Below are positions 8,294 through 17,000 of a stretch of DNA of 56,866 bases, in pieces; position 1 is the stretch's first letter; each line of letters starts with the position of its first letter. The stretch spans positions 1 to 56,866 of the forward strand of contig CALIKX010000013.1 of NCBI GenBank assembly GCA_938017905.1. The letters are read 5' to 3'. The DNA comes from an uncultured Thermoleophilia bacterium. GTDB lineage: Bacteria > Actinomycetota > Thermoleophilia > Miltoncostaeales > Miltoncostaeaceae. A model generated the notes under the pieces. That model was not told the DNA's origin. It did not search any database and saw only the letters and a program-made list of their open reading frames with translations. Position numbers and translations under genes: made by a program.

Positions 8294-9406
8294 GTGCTGC
8301 TGCACCCCGCCCGGCCGTGGGACCTCCGCCCCGACGATGACGGGCCTGCGCCACCCGACCCCGGCAAATGGCCCGAGGTGGGCGTGGTGATCCCGGCCCG
8401 CAACGAGGCGGATGCGATCGGGCCCACCCTTGCCGCGCTGGATCGGCAGGACTACCCGGGCGCAATGCGCGTGGTGGTCGTGGACGAGCGCTCCTCCGAC
8501 GGCACGGGCCAGGTGGCACGGGCGGCGGCGCGGGCGGCCTCGCGGCGGGTGCAGGTGGTCACCGGCGCGGCGCTGCCCGATGGATGGGTGGGCAAGGTGT
8601 GGGGAATGGAGCAGGGGGTGCGGGCCCTGGAATCAGTCGGGTCGGCGCCCCCGTGGGTGCTGCTGACCGACGCCGATATCCATCATGCGCCCGATTCGCT
8701 TCGCCGGCTGGTGGCGGCAGCCATGGCGGGTGGCACCGGCCTGGAGAGCCGCATGGCACGGCTGCGCTGCCAGTCGCCTGCGGAGAAGCTGCTCATCCCG
8801 CCCTTCGTGCTGTTCTTCTTCCTGCTGTACCCCCCGCGCTGGGCGAACCGGGCCGGATCGCGCGTTGCCTCAGCCGCCGGGGGCTGCAACCTGGTGCGCC
8901 GCGACTCCCTGCGCGGTGCCGGCGGGTTCGCCGCGGTGAGTGACGCCCTGATCGACGACCTGGCGGTGGCGCGCCTGGTGAAGTTCCGGGCGGGCATGCC
9001 GACGCGGCTCGCGCTCAGCCGTGGACGCGTCACCAGCACCCGCCCGTACGACGACCTGGCATCGGTGTGGACCATGGTGCGCCGCAGCGCCTTCACGCAG
9101 CTGCGGCGGTCGTGGGTGCTGGTGGTGCTGGTGGCCCTGGCGCTGCTGCTGATGTTCGCGGGGCCGATCGCGGCGCTGGTGGCGGGCGGCATCGGCATCA
9201 CCATGGGTGCCGTCCCCATGGGTGCCTGGGCACTGGGGCTGGGGCTCGCCGGGTGGCTGGCCATGGCGGTGGCCGCCGGGCCCGCCACCCGCGCGTTCGG
9301 CCTGGCCTGGCCTTGGCGGCTGGCACTGCCCATGGCGGGCCTCCTGTACGGGGCGATGACGGTGGACTCCGCACTGCGCGGCCCGCGGGGAGGCGGCTGG
9401 CGGTAG
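8294..9406 (+). CDS. family 2 membrane glycosyltransferase (HpnB-like)
   Basis: A GT-A glycosyltransferase with a cytoplasmic catalytic domain and C-terminal membrane segments. VGVVIPARNEADAI opens the nucleotide-sugar domain, VVVVDERSSDGTG follows, and LLTDADI is the DxD-like metal site near residue 120. Hydrophobic stretches occur near residues 172-182, 270-330 and 340-360. The layout resembles the hopanoid-associated HpnB family, but the substrate cannot be read from sequence. The only standard start is GTG 8294, yet codons 8246-8293 in the same frame encode a hydrophobic segment that looks like the missing N-terminal helix; see findings. Confidence 0.8.
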   Translation: MLLHPARPWDLRPDDDGPAPPDPGKWPEVGVVIPARNEADAIGPTLAALDRQDYPGAMRVVVVDERSSDGTGQVARAAARAASRRVQVVTGAALPDGWVGKVWGMEQGVRALESVGSAPPWVLLTDADIHHAPDSLRRLVAAAMAGGTGLESRMARLRCQSPAEKLLIPPFVLFFFLLYPPRWANRAGSRVASAAGGCNLVRRDSLRGAGGFAAVSDALIDDLAVARLVKFRAGMPTRLALSRGRVTSTRPYDDLASVWTMVRRSAFTQLRRSWVLVVLVALALLLMFAGPIAALVAGGIGITMGAVPMGAWALGLGLAGWLAMAVAAGPATRAFGLAWPWRLALPMAGLLYGAMTVDSALRGPRGGGWR

Positions 9407-9442
9407 CCACCGGTTCGGCCCGGTGGGCGGGCCGGGGCGTTC

Positions 9443-9448
9443 TAGCCT
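9443..9448 (+). promoter_or_regulatory. candidate -10 box, leaderless protease gene
   Basis: TAGCCT ends 9 nt before ATG 9457, and no Shine-Dalgarno sequence lies between. It sits in the 50-nt gap behind the glycosyltransferase gene. Confidence 0.55.
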
Positions 9449-9456
9449 TGACCGGG

Positions 9457-10716
9457 ATGCGCATCCGCACCGTCATCGCCACTCTCATCCTGGGCGCGGC
9501 AACCGTGTTCGGCACGGCAGGAACCGCGGCGGCGGACATCCCCACCGGGGTGCCCGATGCGCTGTCGCCCGAGCCGCTCGATCGCGGGGCACTCATCGCC
9601 ATGCCCGCCGTGTGGCAGGTGCAGGTGACCACCCGCATGCAGGCCCTGCGCACGAAGGACGGCACGGTGGTGCGCCTCCCGCAGGCGGCCCGTGAGGTCA
9701 GCCGCGAGGGCACCGCCTTCGCCGTGACCCCCAACGGCTACCTGGCCACCGCCGCGCACGTCATCCAGCCATCGGCCGATGACCTGTCGGAGGTCGCGTA
9801 CTTCACGTACCTGGCGGTGTCGGGCAAGCCGCACAGCGCAGAGGTGGCCGCCCGGTGGGTGGAGGAGAACGAGCCGGTCCCGGTGGGGCTGGAGCCACTG
9901 CAGCGCGTGGTGCGACCCGCCGCCGCCGGTGCGGCCGCGAAGGTGGACCGGGGCCTGGTGCCCGAGGTGGTGGAGACCGACGAGCTGCGCGACATCGCAG
10001 TGCTGCGCGTGGCGGGCCAGCGGAACGCCCCGTCCCTGGGCCTGGACCGCGGACTGGACACGGGCACCCCCATCGCCACGCTGGGCTACGGGTCGGAGAA
10101 CCCCTTCGCCACCCCGCCGCATGGCGCAATGGTGCCCTCGGTGCGCCTGGGCACCATCGGCCGCACCGGCCCGCTGGAGGACGAGCCGCTGCGCATCCTG
10201 ACGTTCATCACGAACGAGGTGCAGAAGGGCGACTCGGGTGGCCCGGCGGTGGATCGCAATGGCCGGGTGCGCGGGATCGTGCTGATCAAGCGCGCCGCGG
10301 GTGGCGGAGCCATGGCACCCACCGAGCAGTTGCTGCGCGTGCTGGGGCGCGCGAACGTCCGTGGCTGGGAGGGGCGCACGCAGTTGACCTACCGCGAGGC
10401 GCTCGACCGGTTGTCACGCTTCGACCTGGATGGCGCGCGCGCCGACCTGCGGCGCACGCTGGCGAGCTACCCCGGCCATGGGTTCGCGGGGTACGAGATC
10501 GCCCGCATCGGGGACCTGCGCGAGGCCCGCCTGGCCCTTGCCGGCGAGCCGTGGTACCGCGGCGGCCTGGTGGCCGCGGGCATCACCGCGCTGCTGATCG
10601 CCGCGGTGCTGGCCGTGCTCCTGTGGAAGGCCGTCAACCGTGCCCCGGGGGTGCTGGGGCCACGCGACCGGAAGGCACCCTTCGACCAGGACGCCGATCC
10701 GCGGGACGACCCCTAG
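9457..10716 (+). CDS. secreted, membrane-anchored trypsin-like serine protease
   Basis: The 419-residue protein begins with a signal peptide (Arg-rich start, hydrophobic core, cleavage likely after TAAA near residue 26). A trypsin-fold domain follows: TAAHV holds the catalytic His, RDIAVLRV the Asp, and KGDSGGP the Ser. No PDZ domain is visible. After a helical region near residues 310-365 there is one transmembrane helix (about 370-392) and a short basic tail, so the protease domain is probably exposed outside the membrane. It may be a housekeeping or envelope protease of the HtrA/trypsin clan; its target is unknown. It converges with the S9 peptidase, with only 3 nt between the stops. Confidence 0.85.
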   Translation: MRIRTVIATLILGAATVFGTAGTAAADIPTGVPDALSPEPLDRGALIAMPAVWQVQVTTRMQALRTKDGTVVRLPQAAREVSREGTAFAVTPNGYLATAAHVIQPSADDLSEVAYFTYLAVSGKPHSAEVAARWVEENEPVPVGLEPLQRVVRPAAAGAAAKVDRGLVPEVVETDELRDIAVLRVAGQRNAPSLGLDRGLDTGTPIATLGYGSENPFATPPHGAMVPSVRLGTIGRTGPLEDEPLRILTFITNEVQKGDSGGPAVDRNGRVRGIVLIKRAAGGGAMAPTEQLLRVLGRANVRGWEGRTQLTYREALDRLSRFDLDGARADLRRTLASYPGHGFAGYEIARIGDLREARLALAGEPWYRGGLVAAGITALLIAAVLAVLLWKAVNRAPGVLGPRDRKAPFDQDADPRDDP

Positions 10717-10719
10717 GGA

Positions 10720-12573
10720 CTAGGCGGCGCCGGGCTCGGCACGCCCCCCGAGGTGCTCGGCGAAGAAGGCCTCCATGGCACGGTAGGCGCGCATCCGGTT
10801 GGCAGGCTTGGCGAAGCCGTGGCCCTCGTCGTCGGCCACGATGTACTCCACCGCGATGCCCCGGTCCTCGAGCGCCTGCACGATCTGATCGCTCTCGTGC
10901 TTGGTGACGCGCGGGTCGTTCGCCCCCTGGATCACCATGAGCGGCGTGGTGATGGCGTCCACCCGCGAGAGCGGTGAGCGCGCCCACATGTCCTCGCGGT
11001 CGGCCTCCACCTCCGGGTCGCCCACGAACCGGAACCAGGTGCTGGCGAGGAAGGGCCGCCAGTAGTCGGGGAACGACCGGACCAGCGTGACCAGGTTGGA
11101 CGGCCCCACGAAACTGACGGCCGCGCGGAACCGGTCAGGCGTGAAGGTGACGCCCACCAGGGTGGCGTAGCCGCCGTAGGAGCCGCCGTAGATGGCGATG
11201 CGATCCGGATCGGCCACGCCCTCGACCACGGCCCAGTCGACCGCATCGATGAGGTCGTCATGCATCTTCCCTGCGAACTCGCGCTCGGCCGCATGCATGA
11301 AGTGCTTGCCAAAGCCCGTGGATCCGCGGTAGTTCACCTGCAGCACGGCGTAGCCGCGGTTGGCGAGGAACTGGGCCACGCCGTCGTACCCCCAGGCATC
11401 GCGGCTCCACGGACCGCCATGCACGTAGAGCACCATCGGCAGCCCGGTGGGCTCGAGCCCGCGTGGCGCGGTGAGGTAGCAGTACATCGTGAGCCCGTCG
11501 CGCGTCGCGATCTGCACGGGGCGCATGGGTGAGAGATCGTCCGGCGAGAGCCAGGGGCGCGGGCGGAAGAGGAACTCGCTCTCCCCCGTCTCACGGTTGA
11601 ACAGGTACGTGGCCCCGGGGTCCACGTCACTGTCGAAGGCCACCGTCCACATCGTCTCGTCGGCATCGCTGCCGGTGATGCGCGGGTCGCCGTCGGCGAT
11701 CTGCCGCACCTTCTCGAAGTCGCGGGCGAAGCGGTCGTCGAAGGCGTGCACCACGAGGCGATCCCGCAGGTAGGCGGCCCCCAGCAGCGTGCGGTCCCGG
11801 TCGCTGATGATGGGCATGCCGAGGTCGGCCACCTCGTCCTCGTCGATCACCGTCTCCGCGCCGGTGGCGACGTCGATGGCCACCAGCCGCGAGCGATCGC
11901 TGCCGCGGGCGCTGCCCACCCACATCACGCCGCCATCGGAATCGAACCCGTAGGGCTGGCCGCCGTCCTCGTTGTCGAACTCGGCCAGCACGCGGAAGTC
12001 GTCCTGCTCGGTGTCGCGCACCAGCAGCTCGTAGTCGCCTGTGGGGGTCTGCGCGTAGGCACCGAGCACTGCGCCGTGGCGGTCGGCCACCCAGCCGATG
12101 ATGTTGCCGGGGTTCTCCGCCACGGGCGTGAGGGCGCCGGTTGCCAGGTCGAGCCGCTCCACGTCGAACACCGAGCGGTCGCGCCGGTTGGTGCTGACGA
12201 TGATCTGGCCGGGAGTGGCCCTGGGCACCGACACGATGCTCGCGCGCGCGCCGTCGAAGGGCGTGAGGTCGCGCGCCGTGCCGTCGCCGGCAACGTCCAC
12301 CATCATCACGTGGTGGTTCTCATCCCCTCCCTGGTCCTTGCTGTACAGGATGTGCTTCGAGTCGCGGGTCCACGAATACCCCATCACGCCGCGGTCGGTG
12401 TCGCGGGTCACCGGCACGGCCTCACCACCCGCGATGGGCCGCACCCACACGTTCAGCAGGCCGTCGAGCGGCGCGAGCCACGAGAGCATGGTGCCGTCGG
12501 GCGACGGCTTGGCCAGGGCGCGCTCGGGGTTGTCGAAGAACTCGCCGAGCGGGATGAGGCGGGGCTGTGTCAT
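10720..12573 (-). CDS. S9 family prolyl oligopeptidase / acylaminoacyl peptidase
   Basis: A 617-residue cytoplasmic serine peptidase. The first 350 or so residues form a beta-propeller-like region (repeated strands such as [16 protein letters not shown]). The C-terminal alpha/beta-hydrolase domain has the nucleophile GGSYGG, the Asp in QGANDPRV and the His in [16 protein letters not shown] contributes the oxyanion region. The start is ATG 12573, preceded on the minus strand by CAGTGT at 12581-12586 ending 8 nt before it, a weaker form of the leaderless arrangement. It diverges from hicA across 84 nt. Confidence 0.88.
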   Translation of the reverse strand: MTQPRLIPLGEFFDNPERALAKPSPDGTMLSWLAPLDGLLNVWVRPIAGGEAVPVTRDTDRGVMGYSWTRDSKHILYSKDQGGDENHHVMMVDVAGDGTARDLTPFDGARASIVSVPRATPGQIIVSTNRRDRSVFDVERLDLATGALTPVAENPGNIIGWVADRHGAVLGAYAQTPTGDYELLVRDTEQDDFRVLAEFDNEDGGQPYGFDSDGGVMWVGSARGSDRSRLVAIDVATGAETVIDEDEVADLGMPIISDRDRTLLGAAYLRDRLVVHAFDDRFARDFEKVRQIADGDPRITGSDADETMWTVAFDSDVDPGATYLFNRETGESEFLFRPRPWLSPDDLSPMRPVQIATRDGLTMYCYLTAPRGLEPTGLPMVLYVHGGPWSRDAWGYDGVAQFLANRGYAVLQVNYRGSTGFGKHFMHAAEREFAGKMHDDLIDAVDWAVVEGVADPDRIAIYGGSYGGYATLVGVTFTPDRFRAAVSFVGPSNLVTLVRSFPDYWRPFLASTWFRFVGDPEVEADREDMWARSPLSRVDAITTPLMVIQGANDPRVTKHESDQIVQALEDRGIAVEYIVADDEGHGFAKPANRMRAYRAMEAFFAEHLGGRAEPGAA

Positions 12574-12644
12574 GGCGTGAACACTGGCACCCCAACAGGC
12601 GCATTGCGGCGCGATCGGCGCACCTCGCGCGTGCACCGCTTCCA

Positions 12645-12650
12645 TACGTT
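12645..12650 (+). promoter_or_regulatory. candidate -10 box of hicAB
   Basis: TACGTT ends 8 nt before the hicA ATG. No Shine-Dalgarno sequence is present, so the toxin would be read from a leaderless mRNA. Confidence 0.55.
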
Positions 12651-12657
12651 CGGCCAC

Positions 12658-12858
12658 ATGCCGCCAACGTATCGAGAGGTTCGCCACGCCCTGCGCGCTG
12701 CGGGATGGGCCCCGACGCGACAGCGTGGCTCCCACGAGGTGTGGGTCAGCCCCGGCGGTCGATCGCGCGTGACCGTGGCGGGCAAGGACTCCACTACAGT
12801 CATGCGCGGAACTCTTGCGGCAATCCGGCGCCAGACGGGATTGGAGGATCTTCGATGA
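12658..12858 (+). CDS. hicA: HicA-type mRNA interferase toxin
   Basis: A 66-residue protein of the YcfA/HicA family with a double-stranded-RNA-binding-like fold. The N-terminal helix (TYREVRHALRAAGW) leads to the RGSHEVW motif, whose His near residue 26 is the conserved catalytic position. RVTVAGKDSTTVMRGTLAAI matches the second strand and helix of the family. Toxins of this family cleave mRNA and are neutralised by the adjacent HicB. The gene overlaps hicB by ATGA, with toxin first as in classical hicAB order. Confidence 0.85.
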   Translation: MPPTYREVRHALRAAGWAPTRQRGSHEVWVSPGGRSRVTVAGKDSTTVMRGTLAAIRRQTGLEDLR

Positions 12859-13064
12859 AGGAGTACCTCGTGATCTATGAGCAGGGCGACGACAGCACGT
12901 GGGGCGCGTACTGCCTCGACCTTCCCGTCTACGCCGGCGCTGGCACCCGTGAGGAGACCGCCGCATTGATGCGCGAGGCCCTTGCCGGGCACATCGAGGC
13001 GCTGCGCGAAGCCGGCATGGCGGTTCCCGAGCCCATGCACCAGGCCGAGTTCATCGCCGCCTAG
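12855..13064 (+). CDS. hicB: HicB-type antitoxin
   Basis: The 69-residue partner shows the partial RNase H-like HicB fold: YLVIYEQGDDSTWGAYCLDLPVYAGAGTREE followed by the helix ALMREALAGHIEALREAG. The C-terminus is too short to carry an obvious separate DNA-binding domain, so autoregulation is not evident from the protein alone. GGAGG at 12843-12847 precedes ATG 12855. The stop codon shares CTAG with the opposing DHFR-like gene. Confidence 0.83.
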   Translation: MKEYLVIYEQGDDSTWGAYCLDLPVYAGAGTREETAALMREALAGHIEALREAGMAVPEPMHQAEFIAA

Positions 13065-13582
13065 CCGGCCGGCACATACCGCCGCTGCTCGACCCCCGAC
13101 GGGAATGCGCGTGACGCCTCCAGGCTGAGCCGGTCCCGTTGGTCCGCCCCCGCGAGCAGGGGGATTCCATCCCCGAGATCGACGGGGATCACCGTGACGA
13201 TGAACTCGTCGATCAGTCCGGCATCGAGCAGTTGCCGGATCAGCTGACCGCCGTCCACGTACACGTCCCGCCGACCGGCCACCTCCCGGGCCTCGGCGAG
13301 CATCGCCTCCGGCGTGCCTGACACCGCCCGCACGCTGGGCTCCACGGGATCGAGCGGCCGCGTGGTGGCCACCAGCACGGGCGTGTCGCCATACGGCCAG
13401 CCGGTGCCGAAGCCCTCGACGACGTCGTAGGTGCGGCGGCCCATGAGGATCGCCCCCACCCCGGCCATGAACTGCTCATAGCCGTAGTCCTCCCCGGCGT
13501 GGCCGTCAGGCAGCCAGGAGAGATCGTCATCGACCCCCGCGATGAAGCCGTCCCGCGAGGTGGCAATGAACACGCGAATCAC
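13061..13582 (-). CDS. dihydrofolate reductase-like (RibD C-terminal family) reductase
   Basis: A 173-residue NADPH-dependent reductase of the RibD_C/DHFR superfamily. VFIATSRDGFIAG opens the fold, ILMGRRTYDVV is the conserved nucleotide-binding stretch, and DVYVDGGQLIRQLLDAGLIDEF completes it. These stand-alone proteins are usually of unknown substrate. I choose GTG 13582 because CACAGT at 13590-13595 ends 8 nt upstream in the leaderless spacing; GTG 13591 is an alternative adding three residues. The 3' end interlocks with hicB through CTAG. Confidence 0.8.
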   Translation of the reverse strand: MIRVFIATSRDGFIAGVDDDLSWLPDGHAGEDYGYEQFMAGVGAILMGRRTYDVVEGFGTGWPYGDTPVLVATTRPLDPVEPSVRAVSGTPEAMLAEAREVAGRRDVYVDGGQLIRQLLDAGLIDEFIVTVIPVDLGDGIPLLAGADQRDRLSLEASRAFPSGVEQRRYVPAG

Positions 13583-13601
13583 GCGCGCCACTGTGCCACA
13601 G

Positions 13602-13619
13602 GGGGGAGGGACTGTCCCC
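13602..13619 (+). repeat. 18-nt near-palindromic dispersed repeat, copy 1
   Basis: GGGGGAGGGACTGTCCCC; the part GGGACTGTCCC is an odd-length palindrome. An identical 18-mer in inverse orientation is at 25972-25989. This copy lies between two divergent genes, directly upstream of the -10 box at 13624. Confidence 0.6.
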
Positions 13620-13623
13620 TTGC

Positions 13624-13629
13624 TAGCGT
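13624..13629 (+). promoter_or_regulatory. candidate -10 box, receiver-like gene
   Basis: TAGCGT ends 8 nt before GTG 13637, with no Shine-Dalgarno sequence in between. Confidence 0.55.
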
Positions 13630-13636
13630 CGGGCGC

Positions 13637-14032
13637 GTGGACGACCGGCCGCTTGTCATCGCGCTGTGCCCCGACCTCATGATGCGGTCACGCATCGAGA
13701 GCGGGCTGGACATCGCCGGGTACCGGCTGCGGGTTGCCGGCGGGCCCACGCGGCTCATGGAGGCACTGGGCGAGGACACGCCGGCCTGCATCCTCGTTGA
13801 CCTCGAGGCCGGCGGCGGCGCGATCGCCGTGATCGAGGCCCTCCGCGCCGACCCGGCATCGCGCGATATCCCACTGGCCGCCTTCGCCGGACACACCAAT
13901 ACCGAACTGCTCGATCGGGCACGCGTGGCGGGTGCAGATCCCGTGGTGGCGCGGGGGCAGGCGGCCATCAGCACCGGGTCGGTCGTGGATTCCGCACGGG
14001 CGGCGGTTTCACCGAACGCCGATGCGCGATAG
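13637..14032 (+). CDS. degenerate response-regulator receiver-like protein
   Basis: The 131-residue product looks like a CheY-type receiver without an output domain: a first strand ending in LCPD, a third strand CILVDLEAGG whose Asp55 would be the phosphorylation site, a helix VIEALRADPASRDIPLAAFAGH, and GADPVVARG at the end. The acidic pair is incomplete, the conserved Thr/Ser after strand 4 is Ala, and the conserved Lys is Arg or Ala. It is therefore likely a pseudo-receiver that works by protein contact. Start GTG 13637 is set by the promoter box. It ends 12 nt before metH, and its TAG stop is part of the metH -10 box. Confidence 0.65.
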   Translation: MDDRPLVIALCPDLMMRSRIESGLDIAGYRLRVAGGPTRLMEALGEDTPACILVDLEAGGGAIAVIEALRADPASRDIPLAAFAGHTNTELLDRARVAGADPVVARGQAAISTGSVVDSARAAVSPNADAR

Positions 14033-14035
14033 CCT
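14030..14035 (+). promoter_or_regulatory. candidate -10 box of metH
   Basis: TAGCCT ends 10 nt before GTG 14045 and begins with the stop codon of the receiver-like gene, as at purF/purM. There is no room for a cobalamin or SAM riboswitch. Confidence 0.5.
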
Positions 14036-14044
14036 GAGCCCTAC

Positions 14045-17000
14045 GTGAAGAACGCTGGCCTCTACCTACCGGCCCTCCGTGATGGCGTCGTGATCTTCGA
14101 CGGCGGGATGGGCACGCAGATCCAGGCACGCGACCTCACCGCCGATGACTACGGGGGCGGGGCGTTGGAAGGTGCCGTGGATTACCTCTCCATCACGCGT
14201 CCCGACCTGATCGAGGAGATCCACCGCGCGTACCTCGAGGCGGGTGCGCAGGCGGTGGAGACCAACTCGTTCCAGGCCACCGCCCTGCGCCTGGAGGAGT
14301 GGCAACGGCCCGACGGCGGCAATCTGGCCGAGTTCGTCACCGACATCAACGTCGCCGCAGCGGGCAACGCCCGTCGCGCATGCGACGACTTCGAGGCGGC
14401 CGACGGCATCCCCCGGTTCGTCATCGGCTCCATCGGGCCCACCGGCATGCTGCCCGGCACCGACGACCCCAAGCTGTCGGGCATCACTTTCGATGAGCTG
14501 GCGCAGCAGATCCGCGTGCAGGCCGCGGGCCTGATGCAGGGCGGCGCCGACGTGCTGCTGATCGAGACCCAGCAGGACATCCTGGAGACGCGCGCGGCCA
14601 TCCACGGAATCCGGCTGGCGTTCGACGACCTCGGCGCCAGCGTGCCGATCCAGGCGCAGGTGGCGTTCGACCAAACCGGGCGCATGCTGCTGGGCACGGA
14701 CGTGGGCGCGGTCGTCACCATCCTCGAGGGCATGGGTGCCGATGTGATCGGCACCAACTGCTCCGTCGGCCCCGAGCACCTGCGCGAGCCGGTGTCGTAC
14801 ATGTGCAGCCATTCGCGGAAGCCCATCTCCGTGGTGCCGAACGCGGGACTCCCCCGGAACGTGGGCGGCGAGGCGCACTACGACCTGGGCCCGGACGAGA
14901 TGGCCGCGCAGATGGCCGCGATGGTGCGCGACTACGGGCCCAACGTGGTGGGTGGCTGCTGCGGCACCACGCCCGACCACATCCGCGCGCTCGTCGCCGC
15001 GCTGCGGGATGTGACCCCACACGCGCACGAGGTGACCGCCGAGCCACGGATCGCCAGCGCCATGCGGGGCGTCGACCTGGGGCAGGAGCCCCGCCCCACC
15101 ATCGTGGGTGAGCGCGTCAACACACAGGGCAGCCGCAAGATCAAGGAGATGATCCTCGCCGACGACTTCGACGGCGCCCTCGCCGTGGCCCGCGAGCAGG
15201 TGGAGTTCGGCGCCCACGTCCTGGACGTGTGCGTGGCCCTCACCGAGCGCACCGACGAGGCCGAGCAGCTGGCCATCCTCGCGAAGAAGCTGGCCATGGG
15301 CGTCGAAGCGCCCCTGATGATCGACAGCACCGAGCCCGACGCCATCGCCGCCGCGCTGGATACCTACCCCGGTCGGGCGATCGTGAACTCCATCAACATG
15401 GAGAACGGTCGCGAGCGCATCGAACGCGTGGTGCCCATCGTGAAGAAGCACGGTGCCGCGGTGGTCGCGTTGACGATCGACGAGGACGGCATGGCCAAGA
15501 CGCCCGAGGCCAAGCTCGCCGTCGCCCGGAAGATCCACGACATCGTGGTGGATGAGTACGGGCTGCCCCCCGAGAGCCTCATCTTCGATGCGCTCACGTT
15601 CACACTGGCCACGGGCGAGGATGAGTACCGCGATTCCGGCGCCGCCACCATCGAGGGCATCAGGCTCATCAAGGAGAACCTGCCGGGCGTCTACACCAGC
15701 CTCGGCGTGAGCAACGTGTCGTTTGGGCTCACCCCGCCGGCGCGCGCCACGCTGAACAGCGTGTTCCTGGCGCGGGCGGTGGACGCCGGACTCGACCTAG
15801 CGATGATCAACCCCACGCACAACCGTCCGCTGGGGGAGATCCCCGCCGACGAGGTGGAGTTGGCCGACGACCTGATCTTCGCGCGCCGCGAGGACGCCCT
15901 GCCGCGCTTCATCGCCAAGTACGAGGGCGTGGAGGCCGAGGCCGCACCGGACCCCGCCGCGCGCTTCGAGGGCCTGCCGCCCGACGAGATCATCTTCGAG
16001 CGCATCCTGCACCGCGTACCCGAGGGCGTGGAGGAGGACATCGACGCCGCGCTCGACCAGCGTGGAGGACGCACCAACGACCCGGCCATCGCCGTGCTGA
16101 ACGAGGTGCTCCTGCCCGCAATGAAGGAGGTGGGCGACCGCTTCGGCCGGGGTGAACTCATCCTGCCCTACGTGCTGCAGAGCGCCGAGGTGATGAAGAA
16201 GAGCGTGGCCCACATCGAGCAGTTCCTCGACCAGGTGGAGGGCTACACCAAGGGCACGGTCATCATGGCCACCGTGTTCGGCGACGTGCACGACATCGGC
16301 AAGAACCTCGTGGGCACCATCCTCAAGAACAACGGCTACACGGTGCACGACCTGGGCCGGCAGGTCCCCGTGACGGCCATCATCGACGCTGCCGAGGAGC
16401 ACGGCGCCGATGTGATCGGAGTGTCGGCGCTTCTGGTGAGCACCAGCAAGCAGATGCCCCTGTTGGTGCAGGAGCTGGCCGTGCGCGGCATGGACTACCC
16501 CGTGCTCATCGGCGGAGCCGCCATCAACCGCCAGTTCGGGCGGCGCACGCTCTTCCTGGAGGATGGTGACCCGTACGCCGGTGGGGTGTTCTACTGCAAG
16601 GACGCCTTCGACGGGCTGTCCGCGGTGGACCGCCTGCAGGACCCCGACGATCGCCCGGTGTTCCGCCAGGAGCAGTTGGACGAGGCGCGTGAGAGCGCCG
16701 AGAAGGTCACCGAGGCCAAGGCGCGGCCGCGTCCGGCGGCCGAGCCGGTGCAGCTCGACGAGGCCCCTGTTCCCGGCCCGCCGTTCTGGGGCGCCGTGCG
16801 CGTGACGGACTTCGATGTGGACGAGATGTTCGCCCGCATGGACGAGAAGTCGCTCTACAAGATGTCGTGGGGCGGGCGTGGACAGGATGACGCCGAGTTC
16901 CAGCGCATCGTGCGCGAGGAGTTCGAGCCCCGGCGCGCCGACATGGAGAGGCGCTCCATCGAGGAGGGCTGGATCGTCCCGCGGGCCACCTACGGCTACT

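Noticed and set aside
13920-14044. cobalamin or SAM riboswitch upstream of metH
   Set aside because: The space is coding for the receiver-like protein up to 12 nt before the start, and no conserved riboswitch core was seen.
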